A stretch of DNA of 64,000 nucleotides from Zingiber officinale (lineage: Eukaryota; Streptophyta; Magnoliopsida; Zingiberales; Zingiberaceae): contig NW_024589864.1 of NCBI RefSeq assembly GCF_018446385.1, positions 169,311-233,310 of the forward strand, read 5' to 3'. Positions 29,890 to 41,040 of the stretch are shown here, in pieces. Positions within the stretch are counted from its first letter, which is position 1, and each line of letters opens with the position of its first letter. The position numbers and the translations under genes are program-made. The notes below the pieces were generated by a model that worked only from the letters and a program-made list of their open reading frames with translations, did not search any database and was not told where the DNA came from.

Positions 29890-32670
29890 ATTCCTCAAGT
29901 TGCAGATGATCAAAAACTACAATATGGGATGGAATTCACATCAATAGATGAGGCATTTTCATTCTATAATCAATATGCATGTGAATCCAAATTTAGTGCA
30001 AGGATAAATAGTAGTAAGAAAAATATGATGGCAAATGAAGTTGTGTGGAAAAAATTTGTATGTTTTAAAGAAGGTCATACAGATGATCAGCGGAAAAAGC
30101 AAGCAAAAGGTGATCAACAAACAAGGGAAAGAGCACATGGTGAAATTAGAACTGGTTGTAAGTCAAGGAGTTCATTTGTCAAGAAATAAACTGGACCTAC
30201 ATGGGTTGTTAGTAACTTCATGGAAGGTCATAATCATCCATTTTCGACTCTTTCAAAGGTGCATTTGCTACGTTCATATCGTAATATTTCAACAGCAAAC
30301 AATGCATTAACTCAATGATTTTCAGAAGTCAATGTGCCAACTTGCCAACAAATGCGATTACTGGAGATAGAGCATGGAGGGCTTCAGCGAGTAGGTTGCA
30401 CAAAAAGAGATATTAGAAACTTTAAGAAAAAGCTAAGGGATGAACAAAAGGGTATTGATGCTGAAACATTAATCGAGCTATTTGCATCTGAGAAAGAGAA
30501 AAATTCAGCATTTTTCTTTGAATACGAGACTGATTCAAATAACAGATTTAGTAGGTATTTTTGGGTTGATCATGTATCAAGAACAACATACAGTGTATTT
30601 GGTGATGTTGTTATATTTGATACAACATATAACACATTGATTTTTTGCACCATTTGTAGGAGTTAATTATCATCACCAGACAATTATTTTTGGTTGTGGC
30701 TTTATAAGTAATGAGAAAACTGAATCTTTTATTTGGCTGCTTAACAAATTCACAGAAGTCATGCCTAAAGACGCACACCAAATGTGATTATTGTAGGATC
30801 GAAAAGAATTTAGATATCTCTGCAATTGCATGATATTATCCACTTTGGGCCTAAGCCCTCATGGTTTTGCTCTTGGACTCTACCCAAAAGGTCTCATGCC
30901 AATGGAGATATCTTTCTCTTATAAACATATGATATTTCCCATGTGTTTTCAATGTGGGACTATGTTTGTAACTTTGCAATCCCAACAATTCCCCTCAAAC
31001 AAAGGACCACAGGCTTCCCACGTCCGATCCTCGACCCACTAGGTCTTCCTACCTCATCCACCCGACCTACTAGGACTTCCTTGCCTAGCCGTAACTAGTA
31101 CTTCCTGCCTGGTATCTGGTCCTCTTGATCCGAACATAGGAGCCCCCACTTTCTTTGTTCGAGGTCAATATTGTACTCACATGGTTCAATCAGACCATAA
31201 CTCTTGTGCACAGTCGGTGGTTAAACCTTCTGGCAGTCCGGGCTCTGATACCACTTGTAGGATCAAAAGAATTTAGATATCTCCACAATTACATGATATT
31301 GTCCACTTTGGGCCTAAGCCCTCATGATTTTGCTCTTGGGCTCTACCTAAAAGGCCTCATGCCAATGAAGATATCTTTTCTCTTATAAAACCCATGATCT
31401 TTCCCATGTGTTTTCAATGTGGGACTATGTTTGCAACCTTGTAATCCCAACAATTATCACCGATCAAGATCCTGCTATGACAAAAGTTATTGCCCAAGTT
31501 TTCCCTCAGACAATGCATCGATATTGTTTGTGACACATATTGAACACATTTTCAGAAAAATTGAATCCTTTGACTTTTCGTGACTACTATCAAAGTATAA
31601 ATAATGTCATTAGAAATTCAACAATACCTGATGAATTTGAGAAATCATGGGAAGAGGTTATCAAGTATGCTAATTTAGAGAAAAATGATTGGTTGTCTTT
31701 CATGTATAAATTACGACATAAGTGGGTGCCAACTTATTTTAGCCATGTATTTTGTACTGGAATGTCAAGTAGTCAGAGATCTAAAGGCTCACATGCATTT
31801 TTCAAGAGATATGTGTCAAATAAAAACTCATTGATGGACTTTATCACTCGTTTCAATAGGGTACTGAGACACCAAAGACACAATGAATTAGTTGCAGATC
31901 ATATTGATATGAATGAGCATCCCAGGATTAAGACAAACTGGCCAATAGAAACTCGAATGGATAAGTTGTATACGAAAAAGAAATGGGTGGAGTTTTAAAG
32001 TGAAATGAGTGAGAGTAATGGTTATTATGTGCAACAAGTATCTATGGGAGTTGACTCAGTGGTTTATCATGTGATGAATTTTCAAAGTTGTTCTTCCTCC
32101 AAACCAAAGGTGTTCACGCATGACAAACAGAGGGATAACATATCCTGTAGCTATAGGAAATTTGAGTTCGATGGCATTCCATGCAGGTATATGTTAGTTT
32201 TTTTTTATATCAACCAAGTGTTTCATTTACCTGATAAGTATATACTCAAATGATAGACACAAGATGCAAAGGTTGGAGCAATATATGCTTTGGGGGTGCA
32301 AAATTTCATTGATGATCCAGATAGAGTTTTGATGCCAAGACACTCAAGGTTATCCTATAAAGTTTCAGTATTAATTGATAATGTATCTTTGACTGATGAG
32401 AGGACAAACTTTTTGGATGAACAATTGGATTGTATTTACAGTAAAATTCAAGAGATGAACATTAGTAGAACGTGTGACAATAGAGGTCAAAGGAAGAAAT
32501 CTATGGATGAGTCTCCTAATATTATTGATCCTTCTTTAGTAAGAACAAAGGGATGGGGGAAGAGATTGAAATCATCAAAGTAGATGTTAATCTCAAAGTC
32601 CTAGTTATGTCGTAGATGTGGGCATCGAGGTGTGTCATATGACAAGCGCAATTGTCCAATTTTACAGCAA
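29890..32670 (+). pseudogene. FAR1/FHY3-like MULE transposase pseudogene
   Basis: From 29929 the FAR1 DNA-binding domain is visible (FTSIDEAFSFYNQYA, TGCKSR, WVVSNFMEGHNHPF). The MULE transposase core follows (RYFWVDHVSRTTYSVFGD, DTTYNT, VGVNYHHQTIIFGCGF, TDQDPAM, LRHKWVPTYF). After it come a damaged SWIM zinc finger near 32140-32200 (the second Cys and the His are both Tyr) and a C-terminal zinc knuckle CRRCGHRG near 32605-32655. Family proteins are either transposases or the light-signalling factors FAR1/FHY3. This copy has in-frame stops near 30187, 30316 and 31531, a frameshift near 30640, and a TRIM inserted at 30792. Later stops and possible introns follow. Expression of a full protein is therefore not expected. 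Confidence 0.88.
30792..31452 (-). mobile_element. Complete TRIM retrotransposon, 661 bp
   Basis: Terminal repeats at 30792-30987 (196 bp) and 31256-31452 (197 bp) are near identical, with TG...CA ends. The target duplication ATTAT is exact (30787-30791 and 31453-31457). On the minus strand the primer-binding site TGGTATCAGAGC, complementary to initiator Met-tRNA, starts 2 bases after the first LTR (31253-31242). A polypurine tract (TTTGAGGGGAAT) precedes the second LTR. The 268-bp interior has no coding capacity. It depends on proteins from another element. It lies in the transposase pseudogene. Confidence 0.96.
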
Positions 32671-34595
32671 GGGTATGTGTCAATTAGTTCTCCATTTGCA
32701 TGATAATTTTTTTAAAATCAATTACTTTTATTAAATTGTGTAAATATGATGATATGTTGATTGTTAGATCAACTTTGGATAATCATCATAACAGCGATGA
32801 CGACACATATGTGGAAGAATTGACATCAATAGAAGGCGAGGACTATCAAAGTTTATTTAAAATTAGTGGTTGATTGATTAAGATATTTAAAATAATAATT
32901 GTCTTTATTATTGTAGGTTCTATCAATATGCGCTAGCAAATAATTCAATGGGGTAATATTAAATAAAGTCTAAAGCTTGGTCAATACAGGAAAATCTATG
33001 TTGAAGGTTTTTTTTTCACTCTTGTTAATTATGTCTATTCAGTGGCCTTGATTTAGTATCATTTTTCGATGGTAGAAATAAATTGGTTAAAGTAGTCCAT
33101 GAAAATATTGTTAAGCTCTTCCTTGGGGTTGCAAGCAGGTGAATGAGCAATCTAGGAATGAGGAGTTGGGTCCTTTAAATCTCAATGCATTTGATCGGTT
33201 AATTCTCTTAGAGGGGTTGAATCTAGCAACATTATTTGATCAAAGGCAGGTAGACATCATTCTACAGTTGGTTAGTCAATGATTTTTTTTTACAAGGATT
33301 AAATATTTGGCATTATTTAGCTTATGTTTTTTATCTTGCTTGAGTTGGTGATGTAGAAACAGAAATTAGTGGTTGATTGATTGAGGTGCATCACCTAAAT
33401 TTGAAGCTGCAACACCTAAAGGTGGAGAAGAAAATGGCATCCCAGACCTAGTGCTCGGAGAGATATTTGAACCAGTTTCATACGTTTCCACATTTGAGCA
33501 GGCTATTGTTAACTCTTTAATCATTTCTGTATATGTTTAAATAAAACTCATACCTTTCACATTTGAGTAGGCTATTGTGAAGTCTTTAAGCATTTTTGTA
33601 TCGATTTAAATAAGTTTCAAACATTTTACATTTGAACAGGCTGTTGTGAACTCTCATTTTTGTATATGTTATGAACTCTCATTTCTGTATCTGTTGTAAC
33701 TCAACGAGTGATATATAGGTTAACTATTGAACATGATGGGTGTGTATTTGGACTATTATTTTTCTCTGTTTTATTTCTAATATATAAGATTGTTTCGAAG
33801 TTTAATTTTCAATATTCAGTTTTCATTCAATCAGGTAAGTTAATAGCAAACAATGAAAGAGAAGTAAGGTTAATCAATTTTATCTTGTTCTCCTCAAACT
33901 GCATGCATGTGATTTTGTTCAATACTTTTTGATCCACGAAAAATGCTCATTGTATGCTTCTCAACTCGAGTTCCAAAATTTAATCCGAGAGGTTCTTTCT
34001 GGTGATATCAGGTTTGTGTCTCAAGTATATGACCCTCGTAGCATATTGGTCATAAAGGAGAGTTGCAATGCTATTCCAGAATCCGAGAACATAGCTGATG
34101 AATCCTATGAGATTCCAACTGAAAAGCCTGAAAGCTGCAATACAATTTTAATCTAAAGACATGAGTTGGATGGATATGGTTCATGAGGAGTTTGATCATA
34201 TTTAGTTTTATTTATTGTTTAGCTGAGGTAATAATCTAATGGGTGAGTTTAGCAAGGTTGGTGAGCTTTTAAATGATTGTTTGTTCATAACGTGAAATTG
34301 ATATTGAGAACTGGGCTTCGCTGTGTTAGTGCACTTGTAATATCTTCCTGCATTTTGCAAAATTCACAACTTAATCACATTACTTGTAACAATATAGATA
34401 TAACAATTTAGATTAAATCATCGTTCTAATTTGGATACAACACTTGTAACCATTCAAAATAAAATTAGTATTTGAAATTCAACTCATATAACGACTTGAA
34501 AAACATGCTTAATCATCATCATTATCATCACTAATCATAAGAGAATCCAACTAATGTTTTATGTCTCTCGATGCATCTTCAACTTAATAATTTTT
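32671..34595. other. MULE interior between the two gene remnants
   Basis: AT-rich. About 33487-33690 holds three diverged copies of a roughly 70-bp unit (CATTTGAGCAGGCTATTGTG, then CTCTTTAA, CATTTCTGTAT). Short open frames at 33708-34156 on + show no domain; they may be degraded C-terminal transposase or UTR. Confidence 0.45.
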
Positions 34596-34844
34596 TCAAT
34601 TTTTGAAAGTTCTCTCTAAATTTGAACTTGATCTTAAATTTGAAGTTGCACATGATATTTCATTTCGACTTGAAGTTGGTGTAGATTTTTTATCTGAGTA
34701 TGCCTCAAAAGTTTTTTCTGCCTCCTCTCTACTTTTGAAAGATTTGTATATGATGCTCTTAAAGCCAATTACATTATCAGAAGCTTCTATCCACGTTTCA
34801 TAAATTCCCGGTTTACCTCCAACAAATACAACATATGTTTTCCC
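34596..34844 (-). pseudogene. Exon with RNase H1 hybrid-binding (viroplasmin-like) domain
   Basis: On the minus strand, after a splice acceptor-like TTTAAATGTAG, 82 codons run to a TGA at 34596-34598. The first part contains YVVFVGGKPGIYETW, a spacer, then YKSFKSREEAEKTF. This is the pattern of the small domain found at the N-terminus of eukaryotic RNase H1 and in caulimovirus viroplasmin (Pfam Cauli_VI), which binds RNA/DNA hybrids or dsRNA. A Ser/Thr/Asn-rich tail follows. No catalytic RNase H domain is visible downstream, and no upstream exon could be placed. It lies in the right arm of the MULE, convergent with the transposase. It may be a captured host fragment or an accessory gene of the element. 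Confidence 0.6.
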
Positions 34845-36432
34845 CTACATTTAAAACAACATTCAGAATCTTATATAAAAAAATATTAGAACTTAAATGG
34901 AATGATTTATCATAGATTTTATATAAAGAGTCGAAGTTTTACAAGTTTCTTGTAAATTGTAGAACCAAAAAAATATAAGTTATCAAAGAAAAGGACGCTG
35001 AAATCCAAATGTTTGTGCCCATTTTATAAAAAATATAGTTCGGCACAAAACTCATCAACCGAGTGCATCGATATTACCCATTAAACTAATAAATTTATCA
35101 TATGCATATGAGACATGTGAACTTTAGAGGAATTTCATAAATAATTGATTGAAATAAAATTGATACAACCAATAGACAAAATCATAACCTTTCCCACCTT
35201 ATGCAATTGAATTTCCAACATCTCAATTACTACCATTGGTGGTGTTAATTTCAATTTAACATTTCTCTATTATTAACTAAATTTCATTCCTAATACTTCA
35301 TTTTTGGGAGATGTTGTGACCAATTTATTAATGGTTAAATTATAAACAACAAAAAAAAGACTAGTGCTCATAGAAATAGAAATAGAAATAGAAATGACCA
35401 TAACTAACATGATTTTTGTAGAATACTTTAAACTCGAATGTGGGAAAAGAGAAAAACTATGAAAAGTGAAAAGTGGAAGAGAGACCTAGTAAAGACAAGG
35501 AGTCTCCCTATATGGATTAATAACACATTAACTTAAATCTATATGTGCTTTGACATTACCTCCTTAGGAATAAAATTATCAACGATGAGATTAGGGATGA
35601 AGCTACCAAATATCCTTGTGCTTTGCATTGTTAGAATTAAGAAAGATAATCAGCTTTTCAGAAATGCTTCAATAGTTCGTTATAAGGTTTTCTTGAATAC
35701 ATAGGAAAAACACAAATTTGGCATAATAAATTATATTTAAAAAATATATTTTTTTAAACAAGACAAGCATTCGAGAAAATAGAGATGAAATTATTTAGTC
35801 TCATAGAAACAAGAGAAAACCTATGAACAATGTGAAGTAGAAGAGAGGTCCAGCAAATACAAGGAGTCTCATAGAGAAGGGTTGCGGTGACTAGAGGTCG
35901 GCAACGAGAACAATGGGGCGGCGAGGGGTGCGATCTGAAAGCTTCGTGGCCACGCGAGGATGTGAGAACGAGGAGCATTGGAAGGGTGAGGACGGCGTCG
36001 CGACGACGAAATAGGATTGCCCTAGCTTCTCTTCGGAGGTTTGACGAGAGATACGGTGAGGGGCGTGAGGATCTTCAACCCTTCTTGGCCCCGCGAGGAT
36101 TTGCGTCGAAGGGGAAAGGACAGTGAGGATTTGGAAGCTTTGCAGCCACACGAGGAGCAAGGAACACCGGAGGGGCGAGGACGACACCACAACGGCGAAA
36201 GGGGGCCTCAACGAAATAGGGTTTCTACGACAAGAGGAAGGCAAATTAAACATGTTATGTGATAAAATGCAAAAGCTAAAGGAAATCACGTCCCACGTGT
36301 CAGCAATGCAATCACACAGACGTATTTTTTAAGTCCCGCGGTATAATAGCGTTCTCTCTCTCTCTCTCTCTATATATATAATATCACATCATGAGAAATA
36401 TGGAACTATTTGTTGAAAGTGATATATTCAAC

Positions 36433-36856
36433 TAGAGCTGCAAATGAGCCGAGCCGAGCTCAAGCTTTGGTTAGCTCGAGCTCAAGAAAATTAAAAAGGC
36501 TCAGCTTGAGCTCGAACAAGTTTTTAAATTTGAGCTCGAGCTCGACTCGACCATTTAATCATGGGCTCGAACTCGACTCAAAAACAGTGAATTTAAATTA
36601 AAAATAAGTGTGCACAACAATCTTATGAAACACTCTAGCCACAAACACCTCCTCAACTCATTACTTAACTTTAAAATATTAATTATTTTAATTATTAAAA
36701 TGTTAAATTAGCCGAACTCGAACAAACTCGAGAAACCTTTGAAGCAGTATTAAATGAACTTAAGATCGACTTGAATATTAAACGAATCGACTTAAGCTCA
36801 ACAATCAAACTTCAATCGAACCACTTACGAACAACTTGACTCATTTACACCCCTTA
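36433..36856. mobile_element. hAT-type MITE, 424 bp
   Basis: The ends are TAGAGCTGCAAATGAG and, reversed, TAAGGGGTGTAAATGAG. The 8-bp flanks TATTCAAC (36425-36432) and CATTCAAC (36857-36864) differ by one base. The interior is dense in GAGCTCGAGCT and CTCGAAC motifs. It is related to the copy at 44022-44521. Confidence 0.8.
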
Positions 36857-37417
36857 CATTCAACCGTGCACACCTGAATTTTTAACTTTTATGATCATCT
36901 CATCTTTAATCTTTATTTTAACGGTCGTATATCACAAGTATCGCCCTCACAATAACTTGAGAACGACTCAAGACACGCCGTATCAGTCCCTTTCATCTTC
37001 GTCGTCACACCATCTACGTGTTGCACGATAACGGATCGGATGCAAGTAGGGAGCGACTCGTTCCCATTAAGACTAACCCTAAAATATCAAAATCTCATTC
37101 ATGATCCACATGGTACATGGGAAGAAGAAGATGAAGAGGAATGAGAGCACGCATTCCAATAAGAACTAGACACATGGCAAGCTCAGAGGCTGCATCCCTT
37201 TTCCCATCTTGGTCAGCCGCAAGAAAACGACGTGTCATTCGGGAGAAATGAATAAAGCGCTGCCGGTCGCTACTCCTGGCCCAGGCCCAGCTCGGTCCAC
37301 GCGCTCGTGCCGGCGGCGGCGCTTCCGTTGAAATTTTGTGGGAGAATTTTGAAGGAGAAGAAGAAAATGACGTTGATAGTGTGTCCTCTCAGACTACACG
37401 ATGGCCGTTTCTGGTGA
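36857..37417. other. 3' flank of the SCR gene
   Basis: Unique-looking sequence between the hAT MITE and the SCR stop codon. It should contain the 3' UTR and terminator of the minus-strand gene. No other feature was recognised. Confidence 0.5.
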
Positions 37418-39581
37418 TTAACTAGTTCCTACGAGGCCGGCGGCGGTGGCTGGCGGAAGCGGGCAGTGGCGGTGGTGGGGGGCGAGCGGCCTCCAGGCGG
37501 AGGCGGTGAGCAGGCAGAGGTCCTTCCAGCCCAGCTTCAGCGTGCCGTTCTCCTCCACCAGGGTGTACCCGTCGGAGGGGAACATGCCGAGGAGGAGGGT
37601 GGCCTGCGCCGCGGCGCTGCCGGCGAGGGAGACCCCGTGGAACCCCGACTGCCGCAGCTTCTCCCGCCAGTTCCCGAACCTGACCTCGCCGGAGCGCGCC
37701 GGGCCGCCGACGGCCAGCACGTTGCGGATCTCCCGCGACAGCAGCTGCTGCTCCACCACGTGCCGCTCCGGGCTGTCCTCGCCGTAGCTGGCGCCGAGGG
37801 AGTCGAACAGGGCGGAGTAGTAGTGGATCGCCTCCACGAACCGCGCCAGGAACGAACCCGCCTGGCTCAGGTCCTGCTCCACCATCGTCACCACCTTCGG
37901 CGACAACCTGCAACGGTGAAATCCGCGATGCGGTAAACGGCGTTGCTTGGGAGAAGAAGTTGTTCTATCAAAATACACACCCAGAGTTTAAATCGATTCC
38001 CAAATGCCCCAAAAGATCTGTTAATATCAAAACTACCCTCCAATATCTTCTTTAAAGAAAATTATAATTTTTCTTAGCAGCAGTAAAATAAAAAATATTA
38101 AGGAGAGTTGTAGAATTAGCAAAATATTAGAGAATAAATTAAAAAAACTACCCTGTTCTTGAGATCGATGCATTGAAGGAAAGAGTGAGGAATTACCGCT
38201 GGAGAAGCCACAGCGTGTTGTTGTCGGAGCCGGAGACGTCGTAGAGGGAGTGGCGGAGCCAGTGGACTGCGACGGCCTCGCGGTGGGACGACACGCCGAG
38301 GCGGGCGGGGTCGAGGTTGCCGATCTTCTCGGCTACGGGGACGAACTCGAAGGGGAGGCCGAGGGTGTCGGCGAAGTCGGAGAGGCGCTTGCCGGTGGCC
38401 TCGAGGGCGTCGAGGGAGGCGCCGACGCCGGTAAGGCGCACCTGCGGCGGGCCGCCGGGGCGGGAGGCGAGGATGTGGAAGAGGCCCGGCCACTGCAGGC
38501 CCTGCATAATGTCGAAGTCGATGATGTGGACGCGGTCCTCGCGCTCGAACGCCTCTTGGATGGCTTGGTTAGCGGTGAAGTGGGAAAACTTGACGAAGGG
38601 GCTGATGCCGTTGAAAACCTGGAAGGCGGAGGCGAGGAGGCGGTGACGGTGCGGCGGCGCAGCCGACGCCGGGAGCGGCGCGTATAGGCCGAGGCACGAG
38701 CTGACGAGGCGGGCGGACATGGCTTCGGAGAAGTAGGCGGCCACGCGCTGCGCCGACGTGCCGTAGGGAGTGGAGAGTTCGGATATTTCCAGCAGGAGGT
38801 GGTGGGCGTCGTCGAGGTTGTCACCGGCCACCGCCTCGGCGCACTGGAGGAGCAGCGTCAACAGGTGGAGCCCCTCCGCGTCCGGATTCCTCTGCTGCAG
38901 CAGCTCCTTCCTCTGCTCCTTGCCGGCGGCTGCTTCGTCGGAGGAGGCAGAGGCCGAACTCCGCTGAGGCTGAGACTGCAGCAGCGGCCGTGGAGGAGGT
39001 AGCTGTGGCCGTTTCGTCGTCGTCGGCGGCGGCGGTACTTCCGGAATGACTGACCCCCTGTTCTCTCTCCGCCGCTTGTCGGAGCGTTCAGGCGGGAGTC
39101 CTCCAGCGGGAAGCGCCGTCGTCGGCTCAGAGGCGAGCGAGCGGAGCCGGAACTCAAGGAGCGCGGCCAGAGCAGGGTTACACGGGCGGACAATCTCACG
39201 CACGCTGCTCACGATCTGCGGAATGGAGACCTCGCCGCCAGCAGCGGAGCTACTAATTATCTCACGAACAATGCCATCGACCCAATCGGCGCCCGCCACC
39301 GCGGCGGCGGCTTCATCAACGACGACGAAAGGAGCATCCCCGGAGGCGCCGGCTGCAGCTTCCGGCTCGAACAGAGGCAGGCCTGAGAAGCCACAAAGAG
39401 GAAGAGAAGAAGCGGACGGAGCCGGCAAAAGCGGCGCACCGCCACCACTCCCCGCCGACAAATCGACAGGGGGATGGAACAAAAGCGAAGGCGGCGGGCT
39501 GGGGGCGGCGCGGCGGGAGGAGGACGAGGAGGAGGAGTGGGTCGGGAAGTTGAGCTCGGAGGCGAGGCGCTTCCTCACCAT
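37418..39581 (-). CDS. SCR: SCARECROW-type GRAS transcription factor
   Basis: Two exons, 39581-38197 and 37907-37418, join in frame (CG|G, Arg 462) and give 624 residues. The N-terminal 230 residues are low-complexity, rich in Ser, Pro and Ala, with one polyserine run. The GRAS domain follows: leucine repeat I ([20 protein letters not shown], 241-260), VHIID (351-355, followed by [10 protein letters not shown]), second leucine repeat around 385-415, PFYRE-like region with [16 protein letters not shown], and SAW ending [19 protein letters not shown]-specific phrases ([43 protein letters not shown]) separate it from other GRAS clades. SCR acts with SHORT-ROOT to specify endodermis. The intron position after LLQR is the one known for SCR genes. 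A 22-residue tail follows the SAW motif. The very high GC explains long shadow frames on the other strand. Confidence 0.96.
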
Positions 39582-41035
39582 GGTCCCTTACAACGGCAGC
39601 AGAAAGCGCGGAAGGGAATTGGGGAGGAAGAAAGAGCAGCCGGCGTTATTAATAACAAGGAAGGAGGAGGCCATGCCCATGCAGAAGCAGCAAGGAACAA
39701 GGAGAAGCGTGGGGGCGGAGGAGGCGACAAAGAGAGGCGCAGCGGCAGGCGCGGGGAGAAAGGAACAAGGAGAAGAGCACGAAGAACATTAACACGACCC
39801 GCAAAGCTCGAGGGCGAGGGGAATGCGTTCATGGGCGAATTGCTACAAGAAGATAACGGCGGAGTGGGGTTTGGACACGGCTGCCGTGTCGGATTTGATT
39901 TCGATACCCTCTTTCTCTCTCCTCCCCTCTCTCAACTCCAACACCCTCTTTCTCTCTCCTCCACAGCGAGGCAGGTCGTCAGCAGCAGGAGGCAGGCAGC
40001 GCGATGCAGCAACAGGACGCTACGAGACATGGATTGTGAGTAGAGATTTCGAGGAAAATGGGGGACTTTTTGATGGATTTGGGGAAGTGATTAGGTCATC
40101 GGATTAGTGGAGTAGATTTAGGGGAGGGGGCCTTTTTGCTTTTTTGACTTGGAAGAGAAATTTCTATTTCTATTTCATCTACTATAAAATGATAAGTATA
40201 ATAATGGTATTAGTATATATTCTCTTTTTATTAAATTAGAATTAGGACGGAGAAAATAGAATTCGATCCGAACCTGATTCAATAATAAGATATGAGAATA
40301 AGTTATTGGAATGCATGATCTTGCGTGAGTCTTGGATGGTAAAGCCAAAGTGTCTTCCATCAAGTAGTTGAGATGAGTAGCTCATGCTAGATCGTGTGGT
40401 GAGGGATGCCTATCTGTCCACAATTAACACAGCCATGGAACATGACTTGATTGGGACAATAGTTAATTGATGCTCTTTGGGAGATTAAGTGTGTTATCAT
40501 TAGAAAGAAAGGGGTATGTTCTGGATGGAGCTATGGCGTGGCCTCTTTTCAGAACCATAGGAGTTTAGGGAAGGGAACTATGAATGCATCGTGTGTTTCC
40601 TATTGCAATGTTTTTTCACCTATTGGGTTGCACTTTAGGGCTTCTTTTTCAAACCTTTTTATGCTAGGGAGGGTTCTTTGGGCTCATCAAAGCTTTTCAC
40701 ATGAAATAGATCGAATGCTTGCTTTCATACGATATATGGCATACCAGCTTTTGTGTCTTTAGTATCCTCTCACACTATAGCCACAAAGAAACACACCTCC
40801 ACTCACAAGCTCGAACAAAAGAACGGTAAACCACTCGGCGGATAAATAAGAACATTCGTATCCCGTAGAGATGATTTTGAAGATCGACTTCTAAATGTGT
40901 GTAAGTTATGTACCGAATTTATGGGGTAGGTAAATCAAGAGGGAAGACCATCGTCTTTTAAGTTGCTTGATTTTTTTGTTTGTGTTTACATGGAAGGAGA
41001 GGAGAAATAAATAGAGAGGAGCTAAATAAATATAT
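39582..41035. other. 5' flank of SCR and unclassified DNA
   Basis: About 39582-40100 is the likely 5' UTR and proximal promoter, with purine/pyrimidine-rich tracts, notably CT-rich repeats at 39908-39966. From 40150 to 41035 the sequence is AT-rich without recognisable domains or ends. Confidence 0.5.
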
Positions 41036-41040
41036 ATATT

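Larger units (their letters stand above)
28843..36352. mobile_element. Mutator-like element (MULE) with FAR1-type transposase
   Basis: The left end (GTTATGCTGTGGGACTTTA, then TGCACCTGTGCACGACTGCG) and the right end read in reverse (CTATTATACCGCGGGACTTA, then TACGTCTGTGTGATTGCATT) align over about 100 bp at roughly 70% identity. They enclose a FAR1/FHY3-like transposase pseudogene on + and an RNase H1 hybrid-binding-domain exon on -. GC-rich, stop-poor subterminal regions (28900-29350 and 35890-36250) lie at both ends. The right one contains a diverged direct duplication (35938-36025 and 36138-36225). Both outer flanks are (TA)n, so the 9-bp target duplication is uncertain. The large size, gene pair and ends support a MULE; exact boundaries are approximate. 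Confidence 0.7.

Noticed and set aside
29929-32583. Functional FAR1/FHY3 regulator
   Set aside because: Several in-frame stops, a frameshift, a TRIM insertion and loss of SWIM ligands show it is a pseudogene.
38250-39792. Several long plus-strand frames opposite SCR
   Set aside because: Antisense shadows caused by very high GC; no recognisable domains and SCR motifs on the minus strand are complete.
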